Source: an uncultured Rubrobacteraceae bacterium
Lineage (GTDB): Bacteria > Actinomycetota > Rubrobacteria > Rubrobacterales > Rubrobacteraceae
NCBI GenBank assembly: GCA_902805975.1
Contig: CADCUT010000057.1
Coordinates: forward strand, 1 to 44,639
Reading direction: 5' to 3'
DNA: 44,639 nucleotides
The translations under genes were made by a program, and so were the position numbers. Each line of letters begins with the position of its first letter. Positions within the stretch are counted from its first letter, which is position 1. Below, in pieces: positions 16,155-24,483 of this stretch. Under the pieces are notes generated by a model. It saw only the letters and a program-made list of their open reading frames with translations, had not been told where the DNA came from and did not search any database.

Positions 16155-16858
16155 CCGGGCAACCCCGCGATGCTGCCCACTGGGCGCGCTACACCGAGAC
16201 GTTGGAGGTGGCCGGCCTGCGAAAGGGGGCGGGCACCCGCAACGTCGAGGGACGCCGCCCCGTGAGCCCGCTACAGGGCTTCGGCAAGATGTGGCAGAAG
16301 ACCTTCAAGGTGCGACTGGAGGGTGTCGGCGCCTCGCCCGTCGAGGTCGTCGGGGCCTGGCGCGAGCATTTCCCCGAGATCTCCGGTTTCGGAGAGGGTT
16401 TTCGGGTGCCCTCGGGGGGCCTGGTGCCCGGCGCGGTCGCGCTGCTCGCTGGTGGCCTCACCGGCGTGATGGTGCTCTACGCGGACGAGGAGTCCTTTAC
16501 CTACATGACGCCCGAGGGGCATCCTTTCTCGGGTTGGATCACCTTTTCCGCCTACCGGGACGAGGACGGCACGACGGTGGCCCAGGCCCAATTCCTCATC
16601 CGCGCCAACGACCCAGTCTACGAGCTGATGATGCTCGTTGGAATGAACGGGGCCGAGAACCTGCAGTGGCAGGGCACCCTGCGGAACCTGGCGGCGCACT
16701 TCGGGGCCCGCGGGAGGGTGGAGACGAAGGTGGTCTGCGTGGACCCCGGGCGACGGTGGCGCCACTACAAGAACCTCCGCCACAACGTCCTGATCCGCTC
16801 GATGCTCCACGCCTTGATCGCGCCGCTGCGGTGGCTGCGTCCTCGCTCCACAGGCTAA
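16151..16858 (+). CDS. Conserved protein of unknown function, pair member 1 (SRPBCC/DUF1990-like pattern)
   Basis: 235 residues, no signal peptide. Recognisable blocks: GRRPVSPLQGFGKMWQKTF, LYADEESFTYMTPEGHPFSGW, 'RANDPVYELMMLVG' and a CVDPGRRW ending. The 'TPEGHPxSGWxTFSAY' block recalls the 'LPGHPExGEE' region of DUF1990/SRPBCC-fold proteins, which bind hydrophobic ligands; this is resemblance, not a firm assignment. The ATG overlaps the stop of the membrane fragment. It is homologous to the next gene along its whole length (tandem duplication). It lies between the Rsb operon and an FAD oxidoreductase, so it may handle a lipid-like substrate. Confidence 0.65.
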   Translation: MTGQPRDAAHWARYTETLEVAGLRKGAGTRNVEGRRPVSPLQGFGKMWQKTFKVRLEGVGASPVEVVGAWREHFPEISGFGEGFRVPSGGLVPGAVALLAGGLTGVMVLYADEESFTYMTPEGHPFSGWITFSAYRDEDGTTVAQAQFLIRANDPVYELMMLVGMNGAENLQWQGTLRNLAAHFGARGRVETKVVCVDPGRRWRHYKNLRHNVLIRSMLHALIAPLRWLRPRSTG

Positions 16859-16883
16859 CGCGCAAAAGAGAAGGGAGAAGACC

Positions 16884-17633
16884 ATGACGGAATCAATCCC
16901 ACCGAAGGACGAGAAGCAGCCCCGCGACGCCGCGTTCTGGGCGCAGAGGGTGGAGAGGCTCGAGGTCTCGGACGTGCCGGACGGGGCCTCCAACGTGAAC
17001 GTGCACGGAAGGCGGGAGGTCGGGGCGCTGCAGGGTTTCGGGCAGCTCTGGCAGAAGACCTACAGGGTACGCCTGGCCGGCGTCGAGGTGACGCCCGGGG
17101 AGACCGTGCGGGTCTGGAAAGAGCGTTTCCCAGAGCTCCAACCGCAGAACAGCCGGTTCTACCCCTCGATGGCGGGCGTGGCACCGGGCGAGGTCCTGTT
17201 CATAAGCGCGACCGTCGGCGGTATGCCCGTCCACACGGGGGTGCGCGTGATCTACGCCGACGACGAGTCTTTTACGGTGATGACCCCGGAAGGCCATCCC
17301 GAGTCGGGCTGGAACACCTTCTCGGCGCACGCCGACGAAGACGGCACGACGGTGGCCCAGATCCAATCCCTCGCCCGCGCCAACGACCCGATCTACGAGA
17401 TCGGCTTCCGCGTGGTCGGCGCCACGGAGCAGGAGCGTCTCTGGATGCACGTCCTGAAGTCGCTCTCGGCCAACTTCGGGGTGAACGAGCCGGTGAGCCT
17501 GGAGAAGACCTGCGTCGACCCGAAGGTCCAGTGGTCGCAGATACGCAACGTCTGGCACAACGCGGGCGCCCGGTCGATGGTCTACACGATGATGGCGCCG
17601 TTGCGCTGGCGGCGCGCCCGGTCGCGAAGGTGA
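16884..17633 (+). CDS. Conserved protein of unknown function, pair member 2
   Basis: 249 residues, a paralog of the preceding gene: GALQGFGQLWQKTYRVRL, 'IYADDESFTVMTPEGHPESGW', 'ARANDPIYEIGFRVVG', CVDPKVQWSQIRNVWHNAG. It opens with the same PRDAAFWAQRVERLEV pattern as its neighbour (PRDAAHWARYTETLEV). A GAAGGGAGAAG site precedes the ATG. The conserved acidic and aromatic positions shared by the pair suggest a common ligand pocket. Both copies end with an arginine-rich tail after APLRW, perhaps for membrane or nucleic-acid contact. No catalytic motif recognised. Confidence 0.65.
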   Translation: MTESIPPKDEKQPRDAAFWAQRVERLEVSDVPDGASNVNVHGRREVGALQGFGQLWQKTYRVRLAGVEVTPGETVRVWKERFPELQPQNSRFYPSMAGVAPGEVLFISATVGGMPVHTGVRVIYADDESFTVMTPEGHPESGWNTFSAHADEDGTTVAQIQSLARANDPIYEIGFRVVGATEQERLWMHVLKSLSANFGVNEPVSLEKTCVDPKVQWSQIRNVWHNAGARSMVYTMMAPLRWRRARSRR

Positions 17634-17666
17634 ACGAATCGGCGGCGGGGGGAGACCTCATACCGG

Positions 17667-17680
17667 TAGAATCGAAGCCG
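17667..17680 (+). promoter_or_regulatory. -10 box and probable leaderless start of the FAD oxidoreductase
   Basis: TAGAAT (17667-17672) is followed after seven bases by GTG (17680), the same geometry as at msrB. There is no Shine-Dalgarno sequence, so a leaderless transcript starting at the GTG is likely. Confidence 0.5.
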
Positions 17681-19107
17681 TGAGCGGGAGCACCTACGAC
17701 GCTGTGGTGGTCGGCGCCGGGCCAAACGGCCTCGCCGCCGCCGTCGAGCTTGCCCGGCGGGGCCGTTCGGTGGCCGTGTTCGAGGCCGAAGACAGGGTCG
17801 GCGGGGGGACGAGCTCCGCCGAGATCACGCTTCCGGGCTTCGTCCACGACCTCGGATCTGCCATACACCCTCTGGGTTACGCCTCGCCGTTCTTCGCCGC
17901 CCTTCCCCTCGAAGAGCACGGCCTGGAGTGGATCCACCCTCCCGCACCCCTCGCCCATCCCTTCGACGACGGCACGGCCGCCGTCCTCGAACGCTCGACT
18001 GAGGCGACGGGCGCCACCCTAGGACCCGACGCCGAAGCCTACCGGAAGCTGATCGATCCTCTCTCCGAGGACGCGCGGCGCATCCAGGCGACGCTCTCAG
18101 GCTCCACGCGCCTGCCCCGGCATCCCCTCGCCCTGACGTCCGCCGGCCTGCGCTCTCTAGGCTCCGCCAGGGGGTTCGCGGAGGCCGCGTTCAGGGGCGA
18201 GAGGGCCCGCGCGCTCTTCGCCGGCAACGCCGCCCACTCGTTCCTATCGCTCGAGAAACGGCCGAGCGCCCTCTTCGGGGTGGTCCTCGGGACGCTCGGA
18301 CACGCCTTCGGCTGGCCGCTGCCCAAAGGCGGGTCCCAGAGCATAGCCGACGCCCTCGCCTCGTACCTGATCTCCCTGGGGGGCGAGGTCTTCACGGGCG
18401 TCAGGATCGGCTCGGTGGACGAGGTGCCACGGACCCGTACGGTCCTCTTCGACGTAACGCCGCGCCAGCTCCTCGACATCGCGGGCGTGCACTTTACCGA
18501 GCGCTACAGGGGCGCCCTCAAGCGCTACCGCTACGGCCCCGGCGTCTTCAAGGTGGACTTAGCACTCGACGGGCCGATCCCGTGGAGCGCCGGGGAGTGC
18601 CTGCGGGCCGGGACCGTCCACCTCGGCGGCACGCTGGAGGAGATCTCCGCCGGCGAGGCCGCCGTCGCGCGCGGGGAGCACCCGGAGAGGCCGTTTATCC
18701 TGCTCGCCCAGCAGAGCCTCTTCGACCCCACGCGCGCGCCCGAGGGCAAGCATACCGTCTGGGCCTACTGCCACGTCCCGAACGGGTCGACCTTCGACAT
18801 GACGGAGAGGATAGAGGCCCAGATAGAGCGCTTCGCCCCGGGTTTCAGGGATCGCATCCTCGCCCGGAGCGCCTGGGGACCGGCGGACCTCGAAGGGTGG
18901 AACGCCAACCTGGTCGGGGGTGACATAAACGGCGGGTACATGGACGTGCGCCAGCTCTTTGCCAGGCCGATGATACGGGCGAACCCGTACTCGACCTCCG
19001 CGCCCGGACTCTACCTGTGCTCGTCCTCGACCCCGCCCGGAGGCGCCGTACACGGCCTGTGCGGGTTCATGGCCGCCCGCTCCGCGCTGCGCTACCTGAA
19101 GATGTAG
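17680..19107 (+). CDS. Phytoene-desaturase-like FAD-dependent oxidoreductase
   Basis: 475 residues. The N-terminal dinucleotide fold is clear: [20 protein letters not shown] with a Glu ([11 protein letters not shown]) after the second strand. The C-terminal '[22 protein letters not shown]' is the FAD-contacting tail of the CrtI/COG1233 amine-oxidase-like group. Members desaturate carotenoids or oxidise other isoprenoid and amine substrates; this one is not close enough by eye to CrtI to assign phytoene. No crtB or crtE is next to it. It follows the unknown-function pair, and begins 46 bp after it with its own -10. Confidence 0.85.
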   Translation: MSGSTYDAVVVGAGPNGLAAAVELARRGRSVAVFEAEDRVGGGTSSAEITLPGFVHDLGSAIHPLGYASPFFAALPLEEHGLEWIHPPAPLAHPFDDGTAAVLERSTEATGATLGPDAEAYRKLIDPLSEDARRIQATLSGSTRLPRHPLALTSAGLRSLGSARGFAEAAFRGERARALFAGNAAHSFLSLEKRPSALFGVVLGTLGHAFGWPLPKGGSQSIADALASYLISLGGEVFTGVRIGSVDEVPRTRTVLFDVTPRQLLDIAGVHFTERYRGALKRYRYGPGVFKVDLALDGPIPWSAGECLRAGTVHLGGTLEEISAGEAAVARGEHPERPFILLAQQSLFDPTRAPEGKHTVWAYCHVPNGSTFDMTERIEAQIERFAPGFRDRILARSAWGPADLEGWNANLVGGDINGGYMDVRQLFARPMIRANPYSTSAPGLYLCSSSTPPGGAVHGLCGFMAARSALRYLKM

Positions 19108-19354
19108 GGCTGGATGAAGGCTGTGACGGGCGTCGGCAACCAGGAGAGACCGGGCTCCCCGGTTAAAGGCCGGCTCGCCGCATCGCTCGTCCGGCCGCTC
19201 GATGGGCGCTCCGTGGCCGTGTTCTTCGCGGACGTCGCGGTTGCCCCGGCTTCGTCGTTCATCGGGGGCGCGGGGCTCTTCGGAGATCCTCTGAGGAACG
19301 AGCTGGCCGGCGCGGTGCGAAACCCGGTGCGGCCGGCCCACGGCAAGGAGAGCG
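19108..19354. other. Gap with a doubtful 82-residue frame
   Basis: An ATG frame at 19114-19362 overlaps the next gene start by 8 bp. Its product (RSVAVFFADVAVAPASSFIGG in the middle) resembles nothing recognisable, has no ribosome site, and has equally open frames on the other strand. It is probably leader sequence of paralog 3. Confidence 0.3.
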
Positions 19355-20521
19355 ATGAGTGATCGCTCCCTGACCCGGCTGGCGTGGTCGCTGTGCGGGC
19401 TGTCGCTGGGCTTGATAGCCTGCGCCATCGTGCTGGCCGTACTCGACGGCGCCGATGCCCAGACGGTCAGCCTGCTCCTGGCTCCGACGGCGAGCGCGCT
19501 GGTCGGCGGCCTGGTGGCCTCTCGACGTCCCGGGAACGCCGTCGGCTGGTTCTTCCTCGGCGCCGCCGCTTGTTTCGCCTCCACGGGGGTTGCGGCCGAG
19601 TACGTCGCGCTCGGGTTGGCGGGAGGATGGGTGATGGCCTGGCTTTTGAGCTGGCTGTGGTTGCCGAGCATTATGCTCCTGCTGTGCTTCGTGCCCCTCT
19701 ACTTCCCTGACGGGCGACTCGTCTCGCGGCGCTGGCGGTGGCTCGTGCGGTTCGCCCTCGCCTTCTCCGTGGGCACGGCGGCATTCTCCGCGCTGAAGCC
19801 GGGCGAGATACAAGAGGAGGGCGTCGTCAACCCGCTCGGGATCGAGGCGCTGCGACCGTTCCTCGATCTTCTCGAGGCGTTCGTGTTCGGGCCGTACATT
19901 GTTCTGCTGTTCGCCGCGGCGGTGAGCCTCGTGGTGCGCTTCAGGCGCTCGGGGAGTGTGGAGCGTCAGCAGATCAAGTGGCTAGCGCTGGCCGCCGTCG
20001 CGATCCCCGTGTGGTTCCTGACCAACGCCCCGGTCCAGGCTGCGGCCCCCGACCTGTTCCTGGTGCTCGATACTTTCGTCTTCTCCTTCCTGATCCCGCT
20101 CGCCGCCGGTATCGCCATCCTGAGATACCGGCTCTACGATATAGACGTCATCATAAACCGGACCCTCGTCTACGCCGCGCTCACCGTCGCGCTGGCGCTG
20201 GTCTACTTCGGTAGCGTCGTCGGTTTGCAGTACGTTTTCCGGGCATTGGGCGGGGGAGAATCTTCCCTGGCGATCGTCGCTTCGACGCTCGTCATCGCGG
20301 CTCTGTTCGGACCCTTGAGGCGTCGCATCCAAGCTTTTATAGACCGCGCCTTCTACCGAAAGAAGTACGACGCGAAGGAGACGCTTTCGGGCTTCGGCTC
20401 CAGGTTGCGCGACGAGACCGACCTGGACCGTTTGGGGGATGACCTCGTGACGGTGGTGCGTGAGACGGTGCAGCCGGAGTACGCTTCCCTCTGGTTGCAG
20501 ACACCGGAGGGGACGCGGTGA
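19355..20521 (+). CDS. Polytopic sensor-like membrane protein, paralog 3
   Basis: 388 residues. N-terminal helices start with LTRLAWSLCGLSLGL; then SRRPGNAVGWFFL, FPDGRLVSRRWRW, FRRSGSVERQQIKW, and the core YRLYDIDVIINRTLVYA / VASTLVIAALFGPLRRRIQ / DRAFYRKKYDAKETL, followed by RLRDETDLDRLGDDL and VQPEYASLWLQ. The tail ends there, with no output domain. One arginine of the usual DRRFY is Ala. It overlaps paralog 4 by 4 bp (GTGA), so the two are made together and could form a heteromer. Confidence 0.75.
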   Translation: MSDRSLTRLAWSLCGLSLGLIACAIVLAVLDGADAQTVSLLLAPTASALVGGLVASRRPGNAVGWFFLGAAACFASTGVAAEYVALGLAGGWVMAWLLSWLWLPSIMLLLCFVPLYFPDGRLVSRRWRWLVRFALAFSVGTAAFSALKPGEIQEEGVVNPLGIEALRPFLDLLEAFVFGPYIVLLFAAAVSLVVRFRRSGSVERQQIKWLALAAVAIPVWFLTNAPVQAAAPDLFLVLDTFVFSFLIPLAAGIAILRYRLYDIDVIINRTLVYAALTVALALVYFGSVVGLQYVFRALGGGESSLAIVASTLVIAALFGPLRRRIQAFIDRAFYRKKYDAKETLSGFGSRLRDETDLDRLGDDLVTVVRETVQPEYASLWLQTPEGTR

Positions 20522-21747
20522 GGGATCGGCGCGCGTCCCTCCTGCTCGCGTGGTCGCTCTGGGCGGTGTCGGCCGCCCTGCTGGCGCTCGGGGTCTTGTT
20601 CTCGGTCCTGACCCGCTCGACGCCCGACCCGAACGCGTTTGGGGTGACCTTCGATGCGCTCCTCTCGCTCGCCCTGCTCTCGTTCCCGACCGTCGGCGCG
20701 CTCGTGGTCTCGCGCCATCCCGGTAACACGATCGGCTGGCTGTTTTGCACGGTGGGTGTCTCTTTCGGCCTCACGAGCGGCGCCTACGGCTGGGCTGTCT
20801 ATGCCCTTTTTGCCCGGCCGGGAGCTCTGCCCGGCGCCGAGTTGGCGGCCTGGTTCGCCACCTGGACTTTCCTGCCGGCCCTTTTCTGCATCCCCGTGTA
20901 TCTGTTCCTCCTCTTCCCCGACGGACGCCCCGTGTCCCGGCGCTGGCGGCCGGTCGCGTGGCTGGCCGGCGTAGGGCTGCTCGCGACGACCCTGGGCAAC
21001 GCGCTCTCGCCCGGCCGGCTCGCCCAATCTCCCTTCGAGTCGGTGGAGAACCCGGCCGGGATCGGGGCGATCGGCGGGCGGATGGATGCCGTCGTCGGGT
21101 TCGGTTTCTGGCTGACGCTGGCGAGCATCCTCCTGGCCGGGGTCTCCCTCGTCTACCGCTTCCGCCGGGCCCGGGGATCTGAGCGCCAGCAGCTCAAGTG
21201 GTTCGCGGGTTCCGCCGTCGTCTTCGCCGCCACCACCGTCGCATACACGGCCCTGCCCAACATCCCCGAGCAGGCCGGGCAGATCGCCACCCTCTTCGCC
21301 TTCGCCGGCATTCCCGTAGCCGTCGGGGTCGCCATCCTGCGCCACCGCCTCTACGATATCGATCTTCTCATCAACCGCACCCTGGTCTACGCTGTTCTCA
21401 CCGCGGCGCTCGCGCTCGTATATTTCGGCGGCGTGGCCTCCTTGCAGCTCATCCTCCGCATGCTCACCGGCGGCGGGTCGCAACTCGCGGTTGTCGTGTC
21501 CACGCTCGCCATCGCGGCGCTGTTCAACCCCCTGAGACGGCGGGTGCAGTCGTTGGTCGACCGGCGCTTCTACCGCAGAAAGTACGACGCAGGGAGGGTT
21601 CTGGCCGACTTCTCCAAGACGTTGCGCGACCAGACGGACCTTGGCAGACTCGATGAGGACCTGATCTCGACGATCCGGCAGACGGTGCAACCGGAGCACG
21701 TCACGCTGTGGCTGCGGCCCCGGGACGCCTCGGAAGGAGACCTTTGA
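20518..21747 (+). CDS. Polytopic sensor-like membrane protein, paralog 4
   Basis: 409 residues from a GTG overlapping the previous stop. It keeps every family block: SRHPGNTIGWLF, FPDGRPVSRRWRPVAW, 'RRARGSERQQLKWFAG', HRLYDIDLLINRTLVYA, VSTLAIAALFNPLRRRVQ, DRRFYRRKYDAGRVL, LRDQTDLGRLDEDL, VQPEHVTLWLRP. About eight hydrophobic helices are visible. A cytochrome P450 gene follows after 129 bp with its own ribosome site. No kinase or cyclase domain follows the tail. Confidence 0.75.
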   Translation: MRDRRASLLLAWSLWAVSAALLALGVLFSVLTRSTPDPNAFGVTFDALLSLALLSFPTVGALVVSRHPGNTIGWLFCTVGVSFGLTSGAYGWAVYALFARPGALPGAELAAWFATWTFLPALFCIPVYLFLLFPDGRPVSRRWRPVAWLAGVGLLATTLGNALSPGRLAQSPFESVENPAGIGAIGGRMDAVVGFGFWLTLASILLAGVSLVYRFRRARGSERQQLKWFAGSAVVFAATTVAYTALPNIPEQAGQIATLFAFAGIPVAVGVAILRHRLYDIDLLINRTLVYAVLTAALALVYFGGVASLQLILRMLTGGGSQLAVVVSTLAIAALFNPLRRRVQSLVDRRFYRRKYDAGRVLADFSKTLRDQTDLGRLDEDLISTIRQTVQPEHVTLWLRPRDASEGDL

Positions 21748-21876
21748 GCGGGCGGGTATGGACAGGGTAGTGGGCAAGGGACCGGACGGCGTTCGGTCCT
21801 ACGCCCGGCTGCGCCGGCGTCGGCTAACCGTCTAGAAGGCGCCGGGAAGCGGTCCGCAGATCGGAGGAGGAGAGCC

Positions 21877-23256
21877 ATGAGCGCGACGACCAGCAGAGGC
21901 CGGAGGTCCACCCCCGAGGGGACGCCGGGGCCGCGGGGGAACCCGGTCCTCGGCAGCATGCGCGACTTCCAGCGCGACAAGCTCGGCTTTATCCGGGGCC
22001 TGACGCGCTACGGAGACGTCGCCCGCTACCGCACGGCCCACCTGACCTGGTACCAGATCAACCACCCGGAAGGCATCAGGCGCGTTCTGCAGGAGAACAA
22101 CCGCAACTACGGCAAGGGGGCCCTCACCCTAGGCTTCTTCAAGCCGGTGGTGGGGGAGGGTTTGATCACCAGCGAGGGCGCCCTGTGGCTCCGGCAGCGG
22201 CGGCTGATCCAACCCATCTTCCACAGGAAGAGCGTGGCCTCCTTCGGCTCCCTGATGACGGAGGAGACCCTCGCCATGCTGGAGCGCTGGGGGCCGGCGA
22301 TCGAGGCCGGAGAACCCGTCGACGTCCCGGCGGAGATGGCGCGCCTCACGCTGGATATAGTTACCGGAGCCCTCTTTCACGCCCACGTCGGCGAGGAGCC
22401 CGAGGTCATCGGACGGGCGATAAACACGATCGTCGAGGACCTCGGGTTCCGCTTCGAAGTCCCCTTCTACCCGCCGCACCGCGTCCCCACCCCGCGCAAC
22501 CGGCGCTTAAGGGCCGCGATGCGCACCGTGGACCGGGCGGTGTACGCGATCATCGCCGGGCGCCGCGACGGGGGAGACGAGGAAGACCTGCTGGCGCTCC
22601 TGATGGGGACCCGCGACGAGGAGACCGGCGAGGCCATGGGCGACAGGCAACTGCGCGACGAGGTCATGACCCTGTTCCTCGCCGGCCACGAGACCACGGC
22701 CAACGCGCTCTCGTGGGCGCTGTACCTGATCTCCACCCACCCCGACGCAGAGAGGCGCCTGCGCGAGGAGCTAGACGAGGTTCTCGGCGCGGACCGGAGG
22801 ATACCGACGATAGGCGACCTGCCGAAACTGGCGTACACGAAGATGGTCGTCGACGAGACTTTGAGGCTCTACCCGCCGGCCTGGATCACCAACCGCCAGG
22901 CCGTCGCCGAGGACGAGATCCTCGGCCACCGTATCCCGGCCGGATCCTTCGTGAGCCTCAGCCCCTACGTCCTCCATCGTCACCCGGACTTCTGGGATGA
23001 CCCGGACGCCTTCGACCCCGAACGGTTCGCCCCGGGCCAGGGCAACGGGCGCCCGCGCTTCGCCTACTTCCCTTTCGGCGGCGGCCCGCGCCAGTGCATC
23101 GGACAGAGCATGGCCCTCGTCGAAGCCCAGCTCGTGCTGGCGACGGTCCTCGGCCGCTGCCGGCTCCGGCCGACATCTGACCAACCCGCCGAGGCAGAGG
23201 CCCTGGCCACGCTCAGGCCCCGGGGTGGCCTTCCGATGGCCGTCGAGCCCGCGTGA
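21877..23256 (+). CDS. Cytochrome P450
   Basis: 459 residues, soluble type (no N-terminal anchor). The I-helix oxygen-activation motif AGHETT is at residues 269-274, the K-helix ExxR at 327-330 (ETLR), FDPERF near 382, and the heme-ligating Cys407 in FPFGGGPRQCIG. The sequence style ('FHRKSVASFGSLMTEET', 'NRQAVAEDEILGHRIPAG') is that of the CYP4/CYP102-like bacterial group that hydroxylates fatty acids or terpenoids; the substrate cannot be read. GGAGGAGGAG lies just before the ATG. No ferredoxin or ferredoxin reductase is adjacent, although a flavoprotein disulfide-type reductase lies 1.2 kb downstream. Confidence 0.92.
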   Translation: MSATTSRGRRSTPEGTPGPRGNPVLGSMRDFQRDKLGFIRGLTRYGDVARYRTAHLTWYQINHPEGIRRVLQENNRNYGKGALTLGFFKPVVGEGLITSEGALWLRQRRLIQPIFHRKSVASFGSLMTEETLAMLERWGPAIEAGEPVDVPAEMARLTLDIVTGALFHAHVGEEPEVIGRAINTIVEDLGFRFEVPFYPPHRVPTPRNRRLRAAMRTVDRAVYAIIAGRRDGGDEEDLLALLMGTRDEETGEAMGDRQLRDEVMTLFLAGHETTANALSWALYLISTHPDAERRLREELDEVLGADRRIPTIGDLPKLAYTKMVVDETLRLYPPAWITNRQAVAEDEILGHRIPAGSFVSLSPYVLHRHPDFWDDPDAFDPERFAPGQGNGRPRFAYFPFGGGPRQCIGQSMALVEAQLVLATVLGRCRLRPTSDQPAEAEALATLRPRGGLPMAVEPA

Positions 23257-23292
23257 GGTGGACCCGCCTCCTCGGGAGGGAGGTGGAGCGGC

Positions 23293-24483
23293 ATGATCGG
23301 CGGACGTGACGACGCAAGGCCGGCGACCGGACGCGAAAGGTTGGCGCCCGTGGCGGGGGTCGCTCTGCTCTCCCTGACGATCGTGCTCGTCGCCGTCGGG
23401 GTCGTGTTGCTCTTCTTCGGAGGTGGCTTCGGCCGAATCGTGTGGGGCCTGCCGGGCGTGCCGGGTTTGTGGGCTTTGGGGTTCTCTTTGGCCGGGTACC
23501 CGATCACACGCCGCCACCCGGCCAACCCCGTGGGATGGTGCCTGATGGTCGCGGGCGTAACGGCCGGGGTGAACCTCCTGGGCCTGGTCTCCGCCGACCC
23601 CGAGGGTCCGGCGCTGTTGCTCGTGAGCGCCTGGGCGATCTCGGTGGGTGCGCTGAGTAGCGCGGTGGTTCTCTTCCCCTCCGGCTCGCCGCCGTCGCGG
23701 TGGTGGTGGGCGCAACTGCTCTTGCTGTGGGGTTGCGGTCTCCTCGTGTACTTCTCGAACCCGTTCGAGGAGGCGGGCGGGTTTATCGGGCCGCTGGGGT
23801 GGCTGGACCCGCTCGCCGTACCGGTGGGCATCGTCTTTCAACTCTCGCTGGCCGCGGGGTTCTTCTCGCTCGTGGTTCGCTGGCGCCGCTCCGGAGCGGT
23901 GGAGCGGCTGCAGCTCAAGTGGGTGGTGTACGGCGTCCTCCTGGTCGGGACGACGGCGCTGATCGCCGAGACGGCCATCCCCAACCTCGCCCCCGGCTGG
24001 CATCTGCCGGCGACGGTCGCGCTCAGCATCGTCATCCTCGCCGTTCCGGTAACGATGGGGGTGGCGATGCTCCGCTACCGCCTCTACGACATAGACCTCG
24101 TCATCAACCGCACCCTCGTCTACGGCGCCCTGACGGTGACGCTGGCGCTGGTGTACCTGGCGGTCGTCGTATCGATGCAATACGCCTTCCGCGTCGTGAC
24201 CGGCGAAGGCTCCCAACTCGTGATCGTCGCCTCCACGCTGGGCATCGCCGCGCTGTTCAACCCCCTCCGGCGTCGCATACAAGGCTTTGTTGACCGGCTC
24301 TTCTACCGAAGGAGGTACGATGCGGCGAAAACCCTGGGAAACTTTAGCGCCAGATTGCGGGATGAGACGGACCTTGATGCGCTGGCCGACGATCTGGTGA
24401 CGGTGGTTCGGCAGACGATGCAGCCGGAGCGCGTGTCGTTGTGGTTGCGGCGCTCGAAGGATGGAGGAAAACCTGGTGGTTGA
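23293..24483 (+). CDS. Polytopic sensor-like membrane protein, paralog 5
   Basis: 396 residues, the most divergent N-terminus of the set (a longer hydrophilic lead, then LTIVLVAVGVVLLFFGGGF). Family blocks: TRRHPANPVGWCL, 'FPSGSPPSRWWWAQ', WRRSGAVERLQLKW, YRLYDIDLVINRTLVYG, VASTLGIAALFNPLRRRIQ, DRLFYRRRYDAAKTL, RLRDETDLDALADDL, MQPERVSLWLRR. The ATG follows a GGGAGGGAGGTGG run. Its end overlaps the next oxidoreductase by 23 bp, so the sensor-like protein and the flavoenzyme are translationally linked. Confidence 0.75.
   Translation: MIGGRDDARPATGRERLAPVAGVALLSLTIVLVAVGVVLLFFGGGFGRIVWGLPGVPGLWALGFSLAGYPITRRHPANPVGWCLMVAGVTAGVNLLGLVSADPEGPALLLVSAWAISVGALSSAVVLFPSGSPPSRWWWAQLLLLWGCGLLVYFSNPFEEAGGFIGPLGWLDPLAVPVGIVFQLSLAAGFFSLVVRWRRSGAVERLQLKWVVYGVLLVGTTALIAETAIPNLAPGWHLPATVALSIVILAVPVTMGVAMLRYRLYDIDLVINRTLVYGALTVTLALVYLAVVVSMQYAFRVVTGEGSQLVIVASTLGIAALFNPLRRRIQGFVDRLFYRRRYDAAKTLGNFSARLRDETDLDALADDLVTVVRQTMQPERVSLWLRRSKDGGKPGG

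Noticed and set aside
19114-19362. 82-residue frame before paralog 3
   Set aside because: No homology, no ribosome site, other strand equally open.
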